Source: Costus lasius (Eukaryota; Streptophyta; Magnoliopsida; Zingiberales; Costaceae). Taken from it: DNA of 64,000 nucleotides. The position numbers and the translations under genes are program-made. Each line of letters begins with the position of its first letter. Position 1 is the first letter of the stretch. Shown in pieces: positions 34,906 to 45,600 of the stretch. The notes under the pieces are model-generated. The model saw only the letters and a list, made by a program, of their open reading frames with translations. It did not search any database and had not been told where the DNA came from. The stretch spans positions 10,647,957-10,711,956 of the forward strand of contig CM050450.1 of NCBI GenBank assembly GCA_027563935.2, read 5' to 3'.

Positions 34906-35499
34906 ATGGCAGCCGCTCAAGCTATCCTCCCGCTTTTGATCCTCCCGCTCGCGCTCACCGCCTACTCCGCGGCCGCGGGGCAGGGCAGAGACCGCTACCT
35001 CACCGCCGCATGCAACGTCACGCGCTACCGCGCCCTCTGCGTGCGCTCTCTCGCCGGGTTCTCCAGGGCCGCGCCACCGGGGGAGCACCCGCGCCTGTGG
35101 GCGCGGGCCGCCGTGTCGGTCACGCTGGCCGAGTCGGAGCGGGTTGAGAGGCGGCTTTCGAAGCTGATCCGGCACGTCGGGCGGCGCCCCAGGTGGCGCC
35201 ACGCGGAGCAGGGCGCGCTCAAGGACTGCGAGGAATGCATGGGCGATGCGGTCTCGGATCTGCACGGCGCGCTAAAGGAGCTCCGGCGGCTGCGGCGGAG
35301 CACGTTCTCGTTGCAGATGAGCAACGTGGAGACGTGGGTGAGCGCGGCGCTCACCAGCCAGGACACGTGCCTCGATGGGCTCCGCGGGCTGGCGGCGGCT
35401 GCTGCGGCGGCGAGGCCCATGGTTTTGAACACGACCCACCTGAGCAGCAACGCCCTCGCCCTCGTCAACAAGCTAGCCTCCGCCGGAGGCGTTGATTAG
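34906..35499 (+). CDS. Pectin methylesterase inhibitor domain protein (secreted, intronless)
   Basis: A 197-residue single-exon protein. Residues 1-24 are a hydrophobic, Ala/Leu-rich signal peptide (ILPLLILPLALTAYSAAAG). The mature part has the PMEI four-helix-bundle pattern: CNVTRYRALC (Cys36 and Cys45, first disulfide), ALKDCEECMGDAVSDLHGAL (Cys108, with an additional Cys111) and VETWVSAALTSQDTCLDG (Cys155, partner of the third conserved Cys). Inhibitors of this family bind pectin methylesterase in the cell wall; some related domains inhibit invertase instead, and sequence alone does not settle this. Third-position GC is very high, unlike the flanking DNA, a common trait of monocot intronless genes. 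Two N-glycosylation sequons (NVT, NTT) are present. The ATG at 34906 is chosen because it begins the signal peptide. Confidence 0.9.
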   Translation: MAAAQAILPLLILPLALTAYSAAAGQGRDRYLTAACNVTRYRALCVRSLAGFSRAAPPGEHPRLWARAAVSVTLAESERVERRLSKLIRHVGRRPRWRHAEQGALKDCEECMGDAVSDLHGALKELRRLRRSTFSLQMSNVETWVSAALTSQDTCLDGLRGLAAAAAAARPMVLNTTHLSSNALALVNKLASAGGVD

Positions 35500-36291
35500 A
35501 TGAGGTCAAATTTACACGTGTACAAAAGTTATTGGTTATTTATGTATCACGAGTATGTAGTAAATGCATGTAACTGATTGGACTATAATCCAATTTTATC
35601 AAAAATCTAATTAGTTATTATTGCTAATTAATTTTGCCAATCTCTACTTATTCATTTGTAACTATAACTTCTTAAGTGTCTCGACTATACCCAAAAGATC
35701 CAACGCCTCACTATAAGGCCAAGCATCCCCAGTTCAACTTCAACCGTTCAAGGCCCTCTCTTTGAATTCCCTTGCGCAACTTAAATCAAACTTAGTGCCT
35801 GTTTGGCTCTATTACTTTAGCACAAAGTCAGCTAATAATTAGCTAAAAATAAAAAAAAATATAAATTAAAATTTCTTCAACTCTAATTTTTATTATCTTC
35901 GATTTTTATGCTCATCTTTTTTGGAGGCTCTTACTCTTATAAGCCCTCATTGTTACTCTATCAGTACTAATAAAACTTTTAGGCTATGTTTGGTTGAGTG
36001 AAATTCATCGTGGAAAGAATGGAAAGTGCAATGAATCTAGATAATTTATTATATTTTTCATTCTTTCCACAGTGAATTCTACCCAACCAAACATAGTCTT
36101 AATTTCATATTGATTTCGACTATCTCTTATTAAGTTTGCTATTCTGAGCTACTTTATATAATCTTAAATTATATTTAATCTCTCAAACTATCGCTCATGA
36201 CCAAGTACTCTTAGCTGAAGTTGCAACACTAAAGGCCCGCTGGCCCCACTTTTGTAAACTTTTATGTAAAAGTAAAAAAGCTAGAAAAGTT
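35500..36291. other. PMEI 3' UTR and spacer with MITE material
   Basis: The stop codon TAG at 35497-35499 is followed by AT-rich DNA. The only structured feature is the Tourist-like MITE at 35982-36098. TGCCTGTTTGGCTCTATTAC near 35797 looks like another MITE terminus without a partner. Confidence 0.4.
35982..36098. mobile_element. Tourist-like MITE, 117 bp
   Basis: Terminal inverted repeats GGCTATGTTTGGTTGAGTG (left) and the inverse of GACTATGTTTGGTTGGGTAG (right) are flanked by TTA on both sides (35979-35981, 36099-36101). The core is AT-rich and noncoding. The 3-bp TTA target site and end sequence fit PIF/Harbinger Tourist elements. Confidence 0.8.
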
Positions 36292-36296
36292 TCATC

Positions 36297-36424
36297 CGTT
36301 GGATCGACTAAAGATTGTGATTATGAAACACAATACATAAATATATTAAAGCATTGAGAAAATAAAGACTGTAGCGGAAGCGTACCTGAATCCATAAAAA
36401 AATAATTCTGAAGTTGAGAAGATC
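36297..36424 (-). repeat. 3' LTR remnant of the Copia element
   Basis: These 128 bp match 40758-40888 with few differences (CGACTAAAGATTGTGATTAT, GCGGAAGCGTACCTGAATCC and others). The match stops after GTTGAGAAGATCAC, where this copy continues into element-internal sequence. Confidence 0.88.
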
Positions 36425-38470
36425 ACTGGTGGATTTCCTTAATGACATTTCTTCTTGAGTATGATGAGTTTGTTCTTCTGTAATAACTTCTTGATTTAAG
36501 TCAAGAGGTCCATTTGGATTTACTGGATGAGAAATCTCAGGAACTGAAGACTGAATATCATGAATATCAGAAACTAAAATTTGATCATTCTCACCCGTGA
36601 TCAAGGGAAGAGTAATGAATTTCTCTTCAAAGACAAAGTCTTTAACTTTATTGTCTTCCCTCCCAAACTCATCATCCTCAAAGAATTCAGCAATTCTCAT
36701 CTTAAAAAAAAATAGATTTATCAGTAGGATTATAAAACTTATAACCCCTAGACCTCTCAGCATAACCAATAAAATAGCAACTAATAGTTATGGAGTCCAA
36801 TTTACTTTTATTTTGTCTATAAGGCCTTGATTTAGTTGACATCCACAATTATACAAATGCTTTAGACTAAGTTTCTTACTTATCCAAAGCTCATAAGGAG
36901 TTTTATTAGTTGCTTTATTTATTACTCTGTTAAGGATAGAAACTGCAGTCTTTAGTACCTTTGTTGTAGGAATTTAGCAAGAGGACTTGGACGTTGTTCT
37001 CTTGATCCATCATATCTGCTGTAGTACTCATTACCACGATCAGATATAACACTCTTAATAGGCTTGCAAAGATGATTTTCAACTTTAAGCCTTAAAACTT
37101 TTGAACACGTCCAAGGCCTGAAACTTCTCATTGATAAGATAAAAGTAGCCTTATCTGAAGTATTTGTCTATGAATATAATGAAATATCATTGATCATTCC
37201 AAGTAACCAAAGGGAATGAACCAAAGATATTTATATGAATTAATTCTAAGACGTTTGAGGTTCTGATGGCTACCACTTTCTTCTTTATGTTCGTCTATTT
37301 CCCCTTTATACAATTAATATGTAAAATTAAGGGGCTCAAAATTTCATTAGACACAAGTCCTTCCATTCTCCATTTGGAGATATGACCTTATCTTTTGTGT
37401 CATAAGAATGAAGAATTATAATTGTTAATTTTCACTTTGTACCACATATATGCAGGGTTTCATTAGATGAAGCAATTGTATATAGCACATAAAGGTTATT
37501 AAAAGAACTTAATAGACTAGTATTAATAAGATTTGAATCTTTAAACAAAGTAAGTTTACTATTCCAAAATGAACAATTATATCTTGATTTGTTCAAAATA
37601 GGAATAGAAACTAAATGTTGTCTAAGAGACAGAACAACAAATGTCTCATTCAAATCTAAATAGTGACTAGTCTTACATAATAACCTATACATGTCTATTG
37701 CATGAACTTCAATTGTTTTGCTATTGCCCACATAGATGAATCTTTCAGCATCAATTGGCTTTCAGCAATTCATGTAACCCTGCATGGATCCTTATGTGAG
37801 TGGTGACAACCGAATCCACCCACCATGTGTGTCTAGATACATCAGTTAAATTAACTTTAAAATAAACCAAAGTGAGAAGTGTATATTTTTTTATGCACAC
37901 CAAGTATGATACTTGGTGTAGCCCTTTTGGTATGTGCACCACCTTTATAGAAGAAACAGATGAATACCTGAGTCTGTTACTTCTTTTGCTTCTTTTGTGG
38001 TGTACATATTGCAGTTTCTTTATCCTTTTATTTATTTATTTATTTAATATGCTTTAAGGTAGAGGTCAAAAGAACACTCTTTGACTTGTCTTGCTTCAAT
38101 CTCTCTTCGTCTTATACATAATGAGAAATTAACTCATTAAGTGTCTATTTCTCCCTTTAGCAGTTATAACTGATCTTAAAATAATTAACTGTGTAGGAGG
38201 AGATATGAAAACCAAATGCACGAACAAGTCTTCTGACAGCTCTAAGTTAAGTGCGTTTAACTTCGAAGCAAGACTAGACATATTCATAATGTGCTCTCTT
38301 ATATATCCTTTACTCTTATACCTTAGAGAGATTGTTAGTAGTGTGCCCCTAAATGCTTCTAGTATGACACGTTTAATGATCATAAGACTCATGTTATTTG
38401 AATTGTCCTATATTTCCAATTCCCTCTTATCATTAGAGGAACTTATAGTGGGAAGAATAGTTGGACGTTC
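36425..38470 (-). pseudogene. Copia gag-integrase remnant
   Basis: Frames on the minus strand are broken by many stops and shifts. From about 38390 down there is a UBN2-type gag part (words REHIMNMSSLASKLNAL and LSEDLFVHLVF). Near 37060-36970 is integrase-core sequence (SVISDRGNEYYSRYDGS-like), then at 36900-36690 the C-terminal KTPYELW...GYFIGYAE...FFEDDEFG region that leads into the reverse transcriptase in intact Copia elements. Reverse transcriptase is absent. It is nonfunctional in this state. Confidence 0.8.
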
Positions 38471-39634
38471 TACCTTGAGCATGGTCTAGATCCATGACTC
38501 TGAGAACAATCGTAATATTCTCTTATCATTCTTTAAAAATTTGTGTCATTAAGCATAGGTATGGAGTTAATATTAGCAGTAATGCTGAAAGCAGAATTAA
38601 TATCTAAATATACTCACATTAGTTCTAAAACATACTTAAATTAAAATTAAGTATTAAACAATAATAAATTCAAACAATGATGGGTGCATAACAAGATACC
38701 TAGCACAACGTTAATATTTCATCTTTGGACATAAATATTAACTTGTAAGTGGTACTCTCATTGTAGTAATCAAACATTGATAATAAGTCTCATCTAACAC
38801 TAAGCCTTTCTTTGGACCGACTTAATGTTGACAAGAAAACCAAATAATTATCACATGTCATTACCACATGTGTGCACATAATTCGGCCAAGTATCAACCT
38901 TCCTTTGGGCCGATTAATACCTGCATGAATTATATACAAACCATCTTAACACTATAAAATAAATTAACCTACACAATACGCTACTTTGGTAGTCATATTG
39001 TTTCAATTAATATATTTCATAAGGTTAGACTTTTTATTATTGAAACAATAATAAAAATAATTATGCCATTGTTTGAAATTTATTAGAAAATTATTTTCCT
39101 GGTTTTTATGAAAATTGACAGCGGCTGCAACACAGTTAGCCAAACAGCTCTCTGCTACTTCTGTACATAGCAGAAAAGCTGGCCCAGATGACTGGGCCCA
39201 AACTAGGCCCAGACAGCAGAAATTGCACAGCAACCTGCTTCTGAGCACAGTAGCACTGCTTCTGCGCACAGCACAGCAGAAAACACAGCCCAGGCCCAAG
39301 TTCAGTAAACTAGGCCCAGGCGCCAGCCCAGAAGAATTGGCCCGGAACTAGCCCAATAGCCAGACCCGAAAACCCGGATCCGGTAAATAAATGGATCTGA
39401 ATCTAAATCTAGATCGGATCCAGTTCACTTATGTGAGAAGAGGATCCAAATTCGGATCCACCCTCACACCCGGATGCAATAACTTCACCCGCATGCCCTC
39501 TGCCCTAACATTGCACACGCCAAAAGCGATACATGCCTAAATTGCCGGGCCGTTTGCACGCTGCAAGCGACTCACGTCGCCATGCCCGTCAAGGTCGCCG
39601 CCAGCCATAGCCGCCGTTGCCTATGCCCCTTTCG

Positions 39635-40457
39635 CCAGAAGCCCTAAGATTGTTGAACGGCGACAAGCCATGACCCGCTGCCGTCTCCATGAGCTGATGC
39701 TCGTCGAACGCCTGGATACATCCGCCGCTCGAGTCCGCCTCCACCGAATGGCAAGCTCGACGAGGACGACGACTAGTTCTTTTTCCCTGATGTTCAATTT
39801 GCATGCAGCCGATGAGAAGGGGTGGAGCGAATCAAGAAGATTAGGGCAGAAGCCCTACGATGCCATCACCAGCCCTAGCGGCCACGATCGCGGACGGCAA
39901 TGCCAACGAACTGAACATTAGGGCAGAAAGCCTAAATCGAATGCCTCAATCGTCCGACGCCGATTCCTCCACTGCTTGCCGGAATTCATCCGCCGCCTGG
40001 ATGACTGTCGCTGCCGCCGACGTTGAAATTTCTGCCCCGCCGCCTTCGAATTTCTTCTCCGGCAGCGACGCAGCAATCGAACGGCAAGCGGTGACCATTG
40101 TCGATGACGACGAAGTTCGATGGATCAGGGGAAAACCCTGAGTTCGTCTCGCGACGAAACGCTGCACGAAACACCTGCAGCCATTGCTACATCCGCCTTC
40201 GCCTTCGCCTAAGTTCGGACGTTTGCACGTAGCAGCCGCCGGCAAGCCGTATGGCGACGATGAGCGACGGAATCGCATGATCCATTGTTGACTAAGATTG
40301 GGGCCGAAGCCCTTTCGCCCCATTGCTGTCATCCCTGAAGTCGCCGCCGACCCAAAAATTAGGGCAGAAGCCCTTTGATGCCAGACGGCGATGTAGATCC
40401 AGCAACGAGCGACGAAGAACAATGGATTTCCGTCGCCAGGATTAGGGCAGAAGCCCT
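39635..40457 (-). repeat. Dispersed hairpin motif AGGGCAGAAGCCCT in the Copia leader
   Basis: Copies, written on the plus strand, lie at 39839-39856, 39917-39933 (one substitution), 40296-40313 (variant GGGGCCGAAGCCCT), 40357-40374 and 40440-40457. A sixth, half-degenerate copy is at about 39635-39647. The arms AGGGC/GCCCT pair around a 4-nt loop (AGAA on this strand). Most are preceded by ATT and three are followed closely by GATGCC or CGCC. They lie between the primer-binding site and gag. Confidence 0.85.
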
Positions 40458-40739
40458 CTGGTCGTCCACCCTCGCCTGCACCAGATGGCAAAGACACGGC
40501 GACGCTCGAGCAGCCGACGATGAGAAACGATGGCTTGAACCAAATCATGCGAACGATAACCATATAGCGACGAACAGAAAGAAAACATGACGTTGGCGAA
40601 GACGTATGAAATCCAAATCACAAAATCAAAACAAAATATTTCGATTTTAATTGTACTGTAGATCAAAGAAATGTTTCACCAACGTGAAAGCAAATACATC
40701 ATGAAAAATATTCTAATAATCTCAATGAATAACATAAAA

Positions 40740-40757
40740 CCTGCTCTGATACCAATT
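40740..40757 (-). other. Copia primer-binding site
   Basis: On the minus strand the sequence just after the 5' LTR reads ATTGGTATCAGAGCAGG, the initiator tRNA-Met complement used by most plant Copia elements, and fixes the element's orientation. Confidence 0.88.
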
Positions 40758-41232
40758 GTTGGATCGACTAAAGATTGTGATTATGAAACACAATACACAA
40801 ATATGTTAAAGCATTGAGAAAATAGAAACTATAGCGGAAGCGTACCTGAATCCATAGAAAAATAATTCTGAAGTTGAGAAGATCACCTGTCTCGGTCTTC
40901 CAAGACTGTGTGTTTCCCCGGACTATTGCCGATTTAGCATTAGGCCCAATTGATGGGGATTCACCTATATATATATAGGGAAAAAATTTTCCATAATAGG
41001 AAACTCCTTATTAATTAATAAAATAAGGAAACACACGTCTCGGGGACCATGACATAATAAAATAATATTTCCATTTCTAACCCATCACAAAATAGAAATA
41101 AAACCTAAGTCTCTACACATAATAATATTCCATACAAAATTGAGATAATTAAATCGTAATAATTAATTGATTAATCGATCACTTTAGCATGGCTAAAATA
41201 TATACATGTGGTCCACGTTAATTAATCTAACA
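40758..41232 (-). repeat. 5' LTR of the Copia element (475 bp)
   Basis: On the plus strand it begins TGTTGGATCGACT and ends ATTAATCTAACA, giving short inverted ends TGTTGGAT/ATCTAACA. The primer-binding site abuts one side and the target-site duplication TCATC the other. Confidence 0.88.
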
Positions 41233-42623
41233 TCATCTCCTATTTTCTAAAGCTTATGCTTCTAAATTACTTTTTTTTTACATTTATTTTTGATTATTAA
41301 ATGATTTTTAACCAATTTCTTTTCAAAAATAACTTAAAAGCTACTTTATAGCGGGGCAAGTCCTTAATCCCACAATGTACCTCTAAGTTGAGCTTACTTT
41401 AATAAAGTTTCAAGTCTCTCATATTTACTCATAGGCATTATTGAATCTCTCCTCATGGTTGAATATTTTTCATAAATAGACTTAGGCTAAGTTCACTCTT
41501 ATAAGTTCTAAGTGTCCCATTTATCGTCATAAGTTCTTGAGCCTCATCTTAAGGCGTCTATCCATTAAGTCCACCCATAGAGTACTTACTCTATGTTCAT
41601 TGAAATCATTCAAAAGTTTGCACATATATTTTTCTTTGTAAGTGTTTACAACCTAACAATGTTTGCACTCAAGGATTCAAATATCTCACTGCATCAATTG
41701 CATAGATTTTAAAACCCAAAACTCTACTTTTTTTTTTCAATAAGTATATATTTATTTATATTTATATTTTTAAAACACATATAAATGAGGTTACAATATT
41801 TTTAATACATATGTAAAATGTGAAGTCAACTTTTAAAAAAGATCATTTAAAAATTTGAATAGCTAATGTTTAGATGATGTTTGGCAAATTACAATGCAGT
41901 ATTTACTATAGTAATGTGGTTGAACCTAATTGATTCATATGAAACTAGATTTGTGCCGATTGGAGCTTGAATATGGAGTTGGTTCAGGTTTAGCTCGATT
42001 GCGTATTGACTTATTGCAACACCGGTAAGATTGGCAAGAAAACTCGCCCAATGTTATTAGGAAAAATACACTTTACCTAGGTTTTAAGAAGGATTCAAAT
42101 AAAATCAGAAATTTAATAAACAAGGCAAGGAGACTAATCTAGGTATTATAAAACTTGCCCGGAATCCAAACCAACCATATGCATAAATTTATCAAAATAT
42201 CCTTTACTTAATCCATATATATATATATATATTTAAGTCACTTAGAAATAATTTTCCACACATTTTGGAAATTGGCAATTGGCATCCATGCCACGGAAAG
42301 GCGCACCAAATTCACGTCGCACTCAGTGAAAGATTACAAATTAAAAAATATTTTAAATTGCGGTCGTTCTCTGACTGCAGCCCAACCGCCGGAGTTAGGT
42401 GGCTGACCCTAACCCGTGGTAGGTGCAGCTCCCACTCTTTTATTATAATAATAATAATTCAAAATTCATAAAATTAAATTCTAAATTCTTAGAAATTATT
42501 ATAATAAACTTTAAGATTCGTGCTTAATTCTTTCTCTTAAATCTAATATAACTTCTTCCATGAGCTACCTCTTCCCTTCCCTCCCCCCAGCATCCCCTTC
42601 CATCTCCACTACACCCCAGCCCG
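41233..42623. promoter_or_regulatory. Intergenic DNA and promoter side of PHR2
   Basis: AT-rich sequence without coding character. Short TA runs occur near 42219 and an ATA/AAT-rich stretch near 42438. The last ~80 bp before the PHR2 ATG are pyrimidine-rich (CTTCCCTCCCC), as in many plant 5' UTRs. No clear TATA box was chosen. Confidence 0.4.
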
Positions 42624-45600
42624 ATGGAGCACCACCACCACCACCTTCCTTCTTCCTCCCTCCCCAATTCCCTACCCCAAGAGGATGACAACCAAATCAC
42701 ATCCCCAACCACCATCACCAATCTCCCATTGGCCTCAATTTCCCTATCCCACGCCCTACCTCACTCCCAATTCTCCCTCTTTTCCTCCTCCTCATCCCCC
42801 CTCTCTCCTTTCCCTTCCCACCTCAAGATTCCCTCCCAAATCTCCTCCCTGTCTCTCTCCCTCTCCCTCCTCTCCTCCCCCTCCATACCCTTCCCCAACT
42901 TCTCCATCCCTTCCAAGATCTCCAACTCCCTCTTCCTATCCCTATCCCCCGTCCTCCGCCGCCGCCCCGCCGATCCTTCCGCCGGCGCCGGCGCCCGCCG
43001 CTGCGCCATCGTCTGGTTCCGCGCCGACCTCCGCCTGCACGACCACGAACCGCTCTCCGCTGCCAACTCCGACTCGCTCTCCCTCCTCCCCGTCTTCGTC
43101 TTTGACCCCCGCGACTTTGGCCGGTCCCCCGCCGGCCCCCGCCGCGCTCGCTTCCTCGTCGACTCCGTTGCCGATCTCCGGACTGGGCTTCGCGGTCGCG
43201 GATCCGATCTCGTGGTGCGGGTCGGCCGCCCGGAGGTTGTGCTGGCGGAGCTTGCGCGTGCGGTCGGTGCCGATGCGGTGTACGCCCACCGGGAGGTGTC
43301 TCAAGACGAGGCGCGCAAGGAAGAGCGGGTCGCGGAGGCGATGGAGGCCGAGGGGGTTGAGGTGAAGTACTTTTGGGGGAGCACGCTGCACCACATTGAC
43401 GATTTGCCGTTTGAGCTGGATCAAATGCCGACCAACTATGGAGAGTTTAGGGAGAAGGTAAAGGGCATGACGGTGAGGAAGACGATCGATGCACAGGAGG
43501 AGGTTAAGGGACTGCCGTCGAGGGGGGATGTCGAGCCTGGGGAGATCCCCAGCTTGCAAGACCTGGGGCTCAATTCGGCACCAACGATGTCGCAGGTCTG
43601 TTTTGTTTTTACCGGTTTAAATCAATTACCCTCTCGGAAACAAAAACGTTTTTTTAATCAGCTGAAGAAAAATAATCACACTTTGACTGTAATGGGGAAG
43701 GGAAATTTAACCTGTCCCATGCAATTTACTGTGAATTGCATTACTGAGGAAGAAGAAAGTGTATTTGCCCAAACACAGCTATTTACCTAAATATCTTCAA
43801 ACTTTTGCTATTTTCAACCGGCACTTCTTTAACTTTAAAAGTTTCAGCTAAATGGAGCCTAAATGACTGGGAACTCCTAGCCAAGAGAGCTAAAAACACC
43901 ATTTTGATAATTATTTGACTTTAAAAAAAGTACTCCTTTGCTTTATTCAAAGGAGTCATCACTACTAGTTCTTTTAGCGAGCATCATTTTACTTGTGGTC
44001 CTTTTATCTGCCCAAATTCTTCAACACTGAATTAGATTTCAATGTACATGACATCATCTATTTATAGTGCAAAAGACACCTAGAAAAGCTACAAACAATA
44101 AGTGCCTCATTAGTCATATGGAGCAAATTTTGGTCAATAGAGTGACTTGCATGGAATCAACTTAGCTCGCTTGATTAGTATAGAACAACTACCTCAAAAA
44201 TGTGTTTTCTTCTTCTCCAACACCATACCTACTGAAAGAGGTAGTTGAAGTTGTTTCCGGTGCCCCCTTTTTGATTACTTAAACCAGTGGGGGTTTTGGA
44301 ATGTCTTAGGTGAGCATAGAGAAGCATGGATCAGGAAGGAATCTTTGATCAAGTTTAGTGCCCCTACGTTGCCTCTTGTTTAGACTTTAGAGGCATATTT
44401 ATACTTATCTATTTATAACTCAACTATCATGCAACTGCTTGCTTTTTGGAGCCATTAAAGGGTTAGCAAGATATCCCATTGTGTTATTCTCCAATTGATA
44501 TTATTATGACACTTACCCTCAATGAATTAGTGACTATCACCATTATTGCATTGAGCTAGCTTGCCTTAGATTGTCCTTTGCTTTGAATTGCCGGGTGATC
44601 ACTCGAGCCACATCCGTGATTTGCATCATATGTCACTTTGAGTCATTTGTTAAACAAGTCTAAGTTATCATGGACTCGAATCATTTATGTAGATAGTGTG
44701 GACTTGCTGCTCAGTTGACCCCCAAATCATCCCATCTAAAGGATATGTCATCTACTTGGCCACTTGAGCTTGAGTGTCTTGTCATCTACTTGGGCAAGGA
44801 TTCAATCCATTTAGACATTTACATCAATAAATTTTTTGACATAAATTTTGACATCCTCGGGACAACCTTAAAGCTCTCATGAAGACTTCAAAAACCCAAA
44901 TCATGCAATATTGTAATTATGAATAAGATTTATAAAATTGGTCTAGAATGGTGTATTGGTCCTTTGTTAGACCAGCTAGTACTAGTCGATACTAGTGGTG
45001 CAGACACATGATACCAATGGTAACTAACATGTTTCATGTACTAAACAAAAATACTAGTTGGCATTCCTTGATTACGAACTATTTTTTTTAATATCCAATG
45101 TCTTGCTATTGGAGGTTGTTATTCAATTCCTCCACCAACTCTTCTAAAGTCTTTGACCCATATGAATGACTCTTCATCAATCACCTTGCTAGCTGTTAAT
45201 AACATTGCAATGATGACAACTCATAGTTGGCTCATCCATCACTAATGTTGTTTAAAGCTTGTTAACAGTCTAGGAACATGACGTTGATCTTGGCCTTATT
45301 TCTCCTTTGTCTAATAATAAAAACGAATCCTTGTATTTTCATGCACTTGTATACCAAATTTCCTACGCTTTGATCAAGAACGTTGTTGCTTTTATAAGTA
45401 GTTTCTTGTAGTTACTATTTTAAATAACTTCTAATTGTGGTTAGAGAATCTCACGAGAAGATTAGACTAAAAAGTTATTCATTTCTTAATTTGTACTTGC
45501 TTGTAAAATTCAAAACCTAGGTGTTACACCTTGATTGAGGTGAAACCGTGAAAAACACTTGACTGAGGTAAAAAACACCAATATGCACACATCGTCATAG

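Larger units (their letters stand above)
36297..41232 (-). mobile_element. Copia LTR retrotransposon, internally deleted, with 5-bp target-site duplication
   Basis: Both ends abut the same pentamer TCATC (36292-36296 and 41233-41237). In its own (minus) orientation the order is 5' LTR (40758-41232), primer-binding site, ~2 kb leader, gag remnant, integrase remnant, then a 128-bp piece of the 3' LTR (36297-36424). The left end starts CGTTGGATCGACT where the other LTR has TGTTGGATCGACT, a likely TpG/CpG change. Reverse transcriptase, RNase H and most of the 3' LTR are missing, as if removed by one deletion that joins the region after the integrase to the LTR end. Confidence 0.88.

Noticed and set aside
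39946..40563. 205-codon minus-strand frame in the Copia leader
   Set aside because: It has no recognisable domain and spans the hairpin repeats; leader sequence with chance openness is more likely than a real gene.
42761..43559. Minus-strand frames opposite PHR2 exon 1
   Set aside because: Antisense shadows of a GC-rich exon; PHR2 motifs on the plus strand are decisive.
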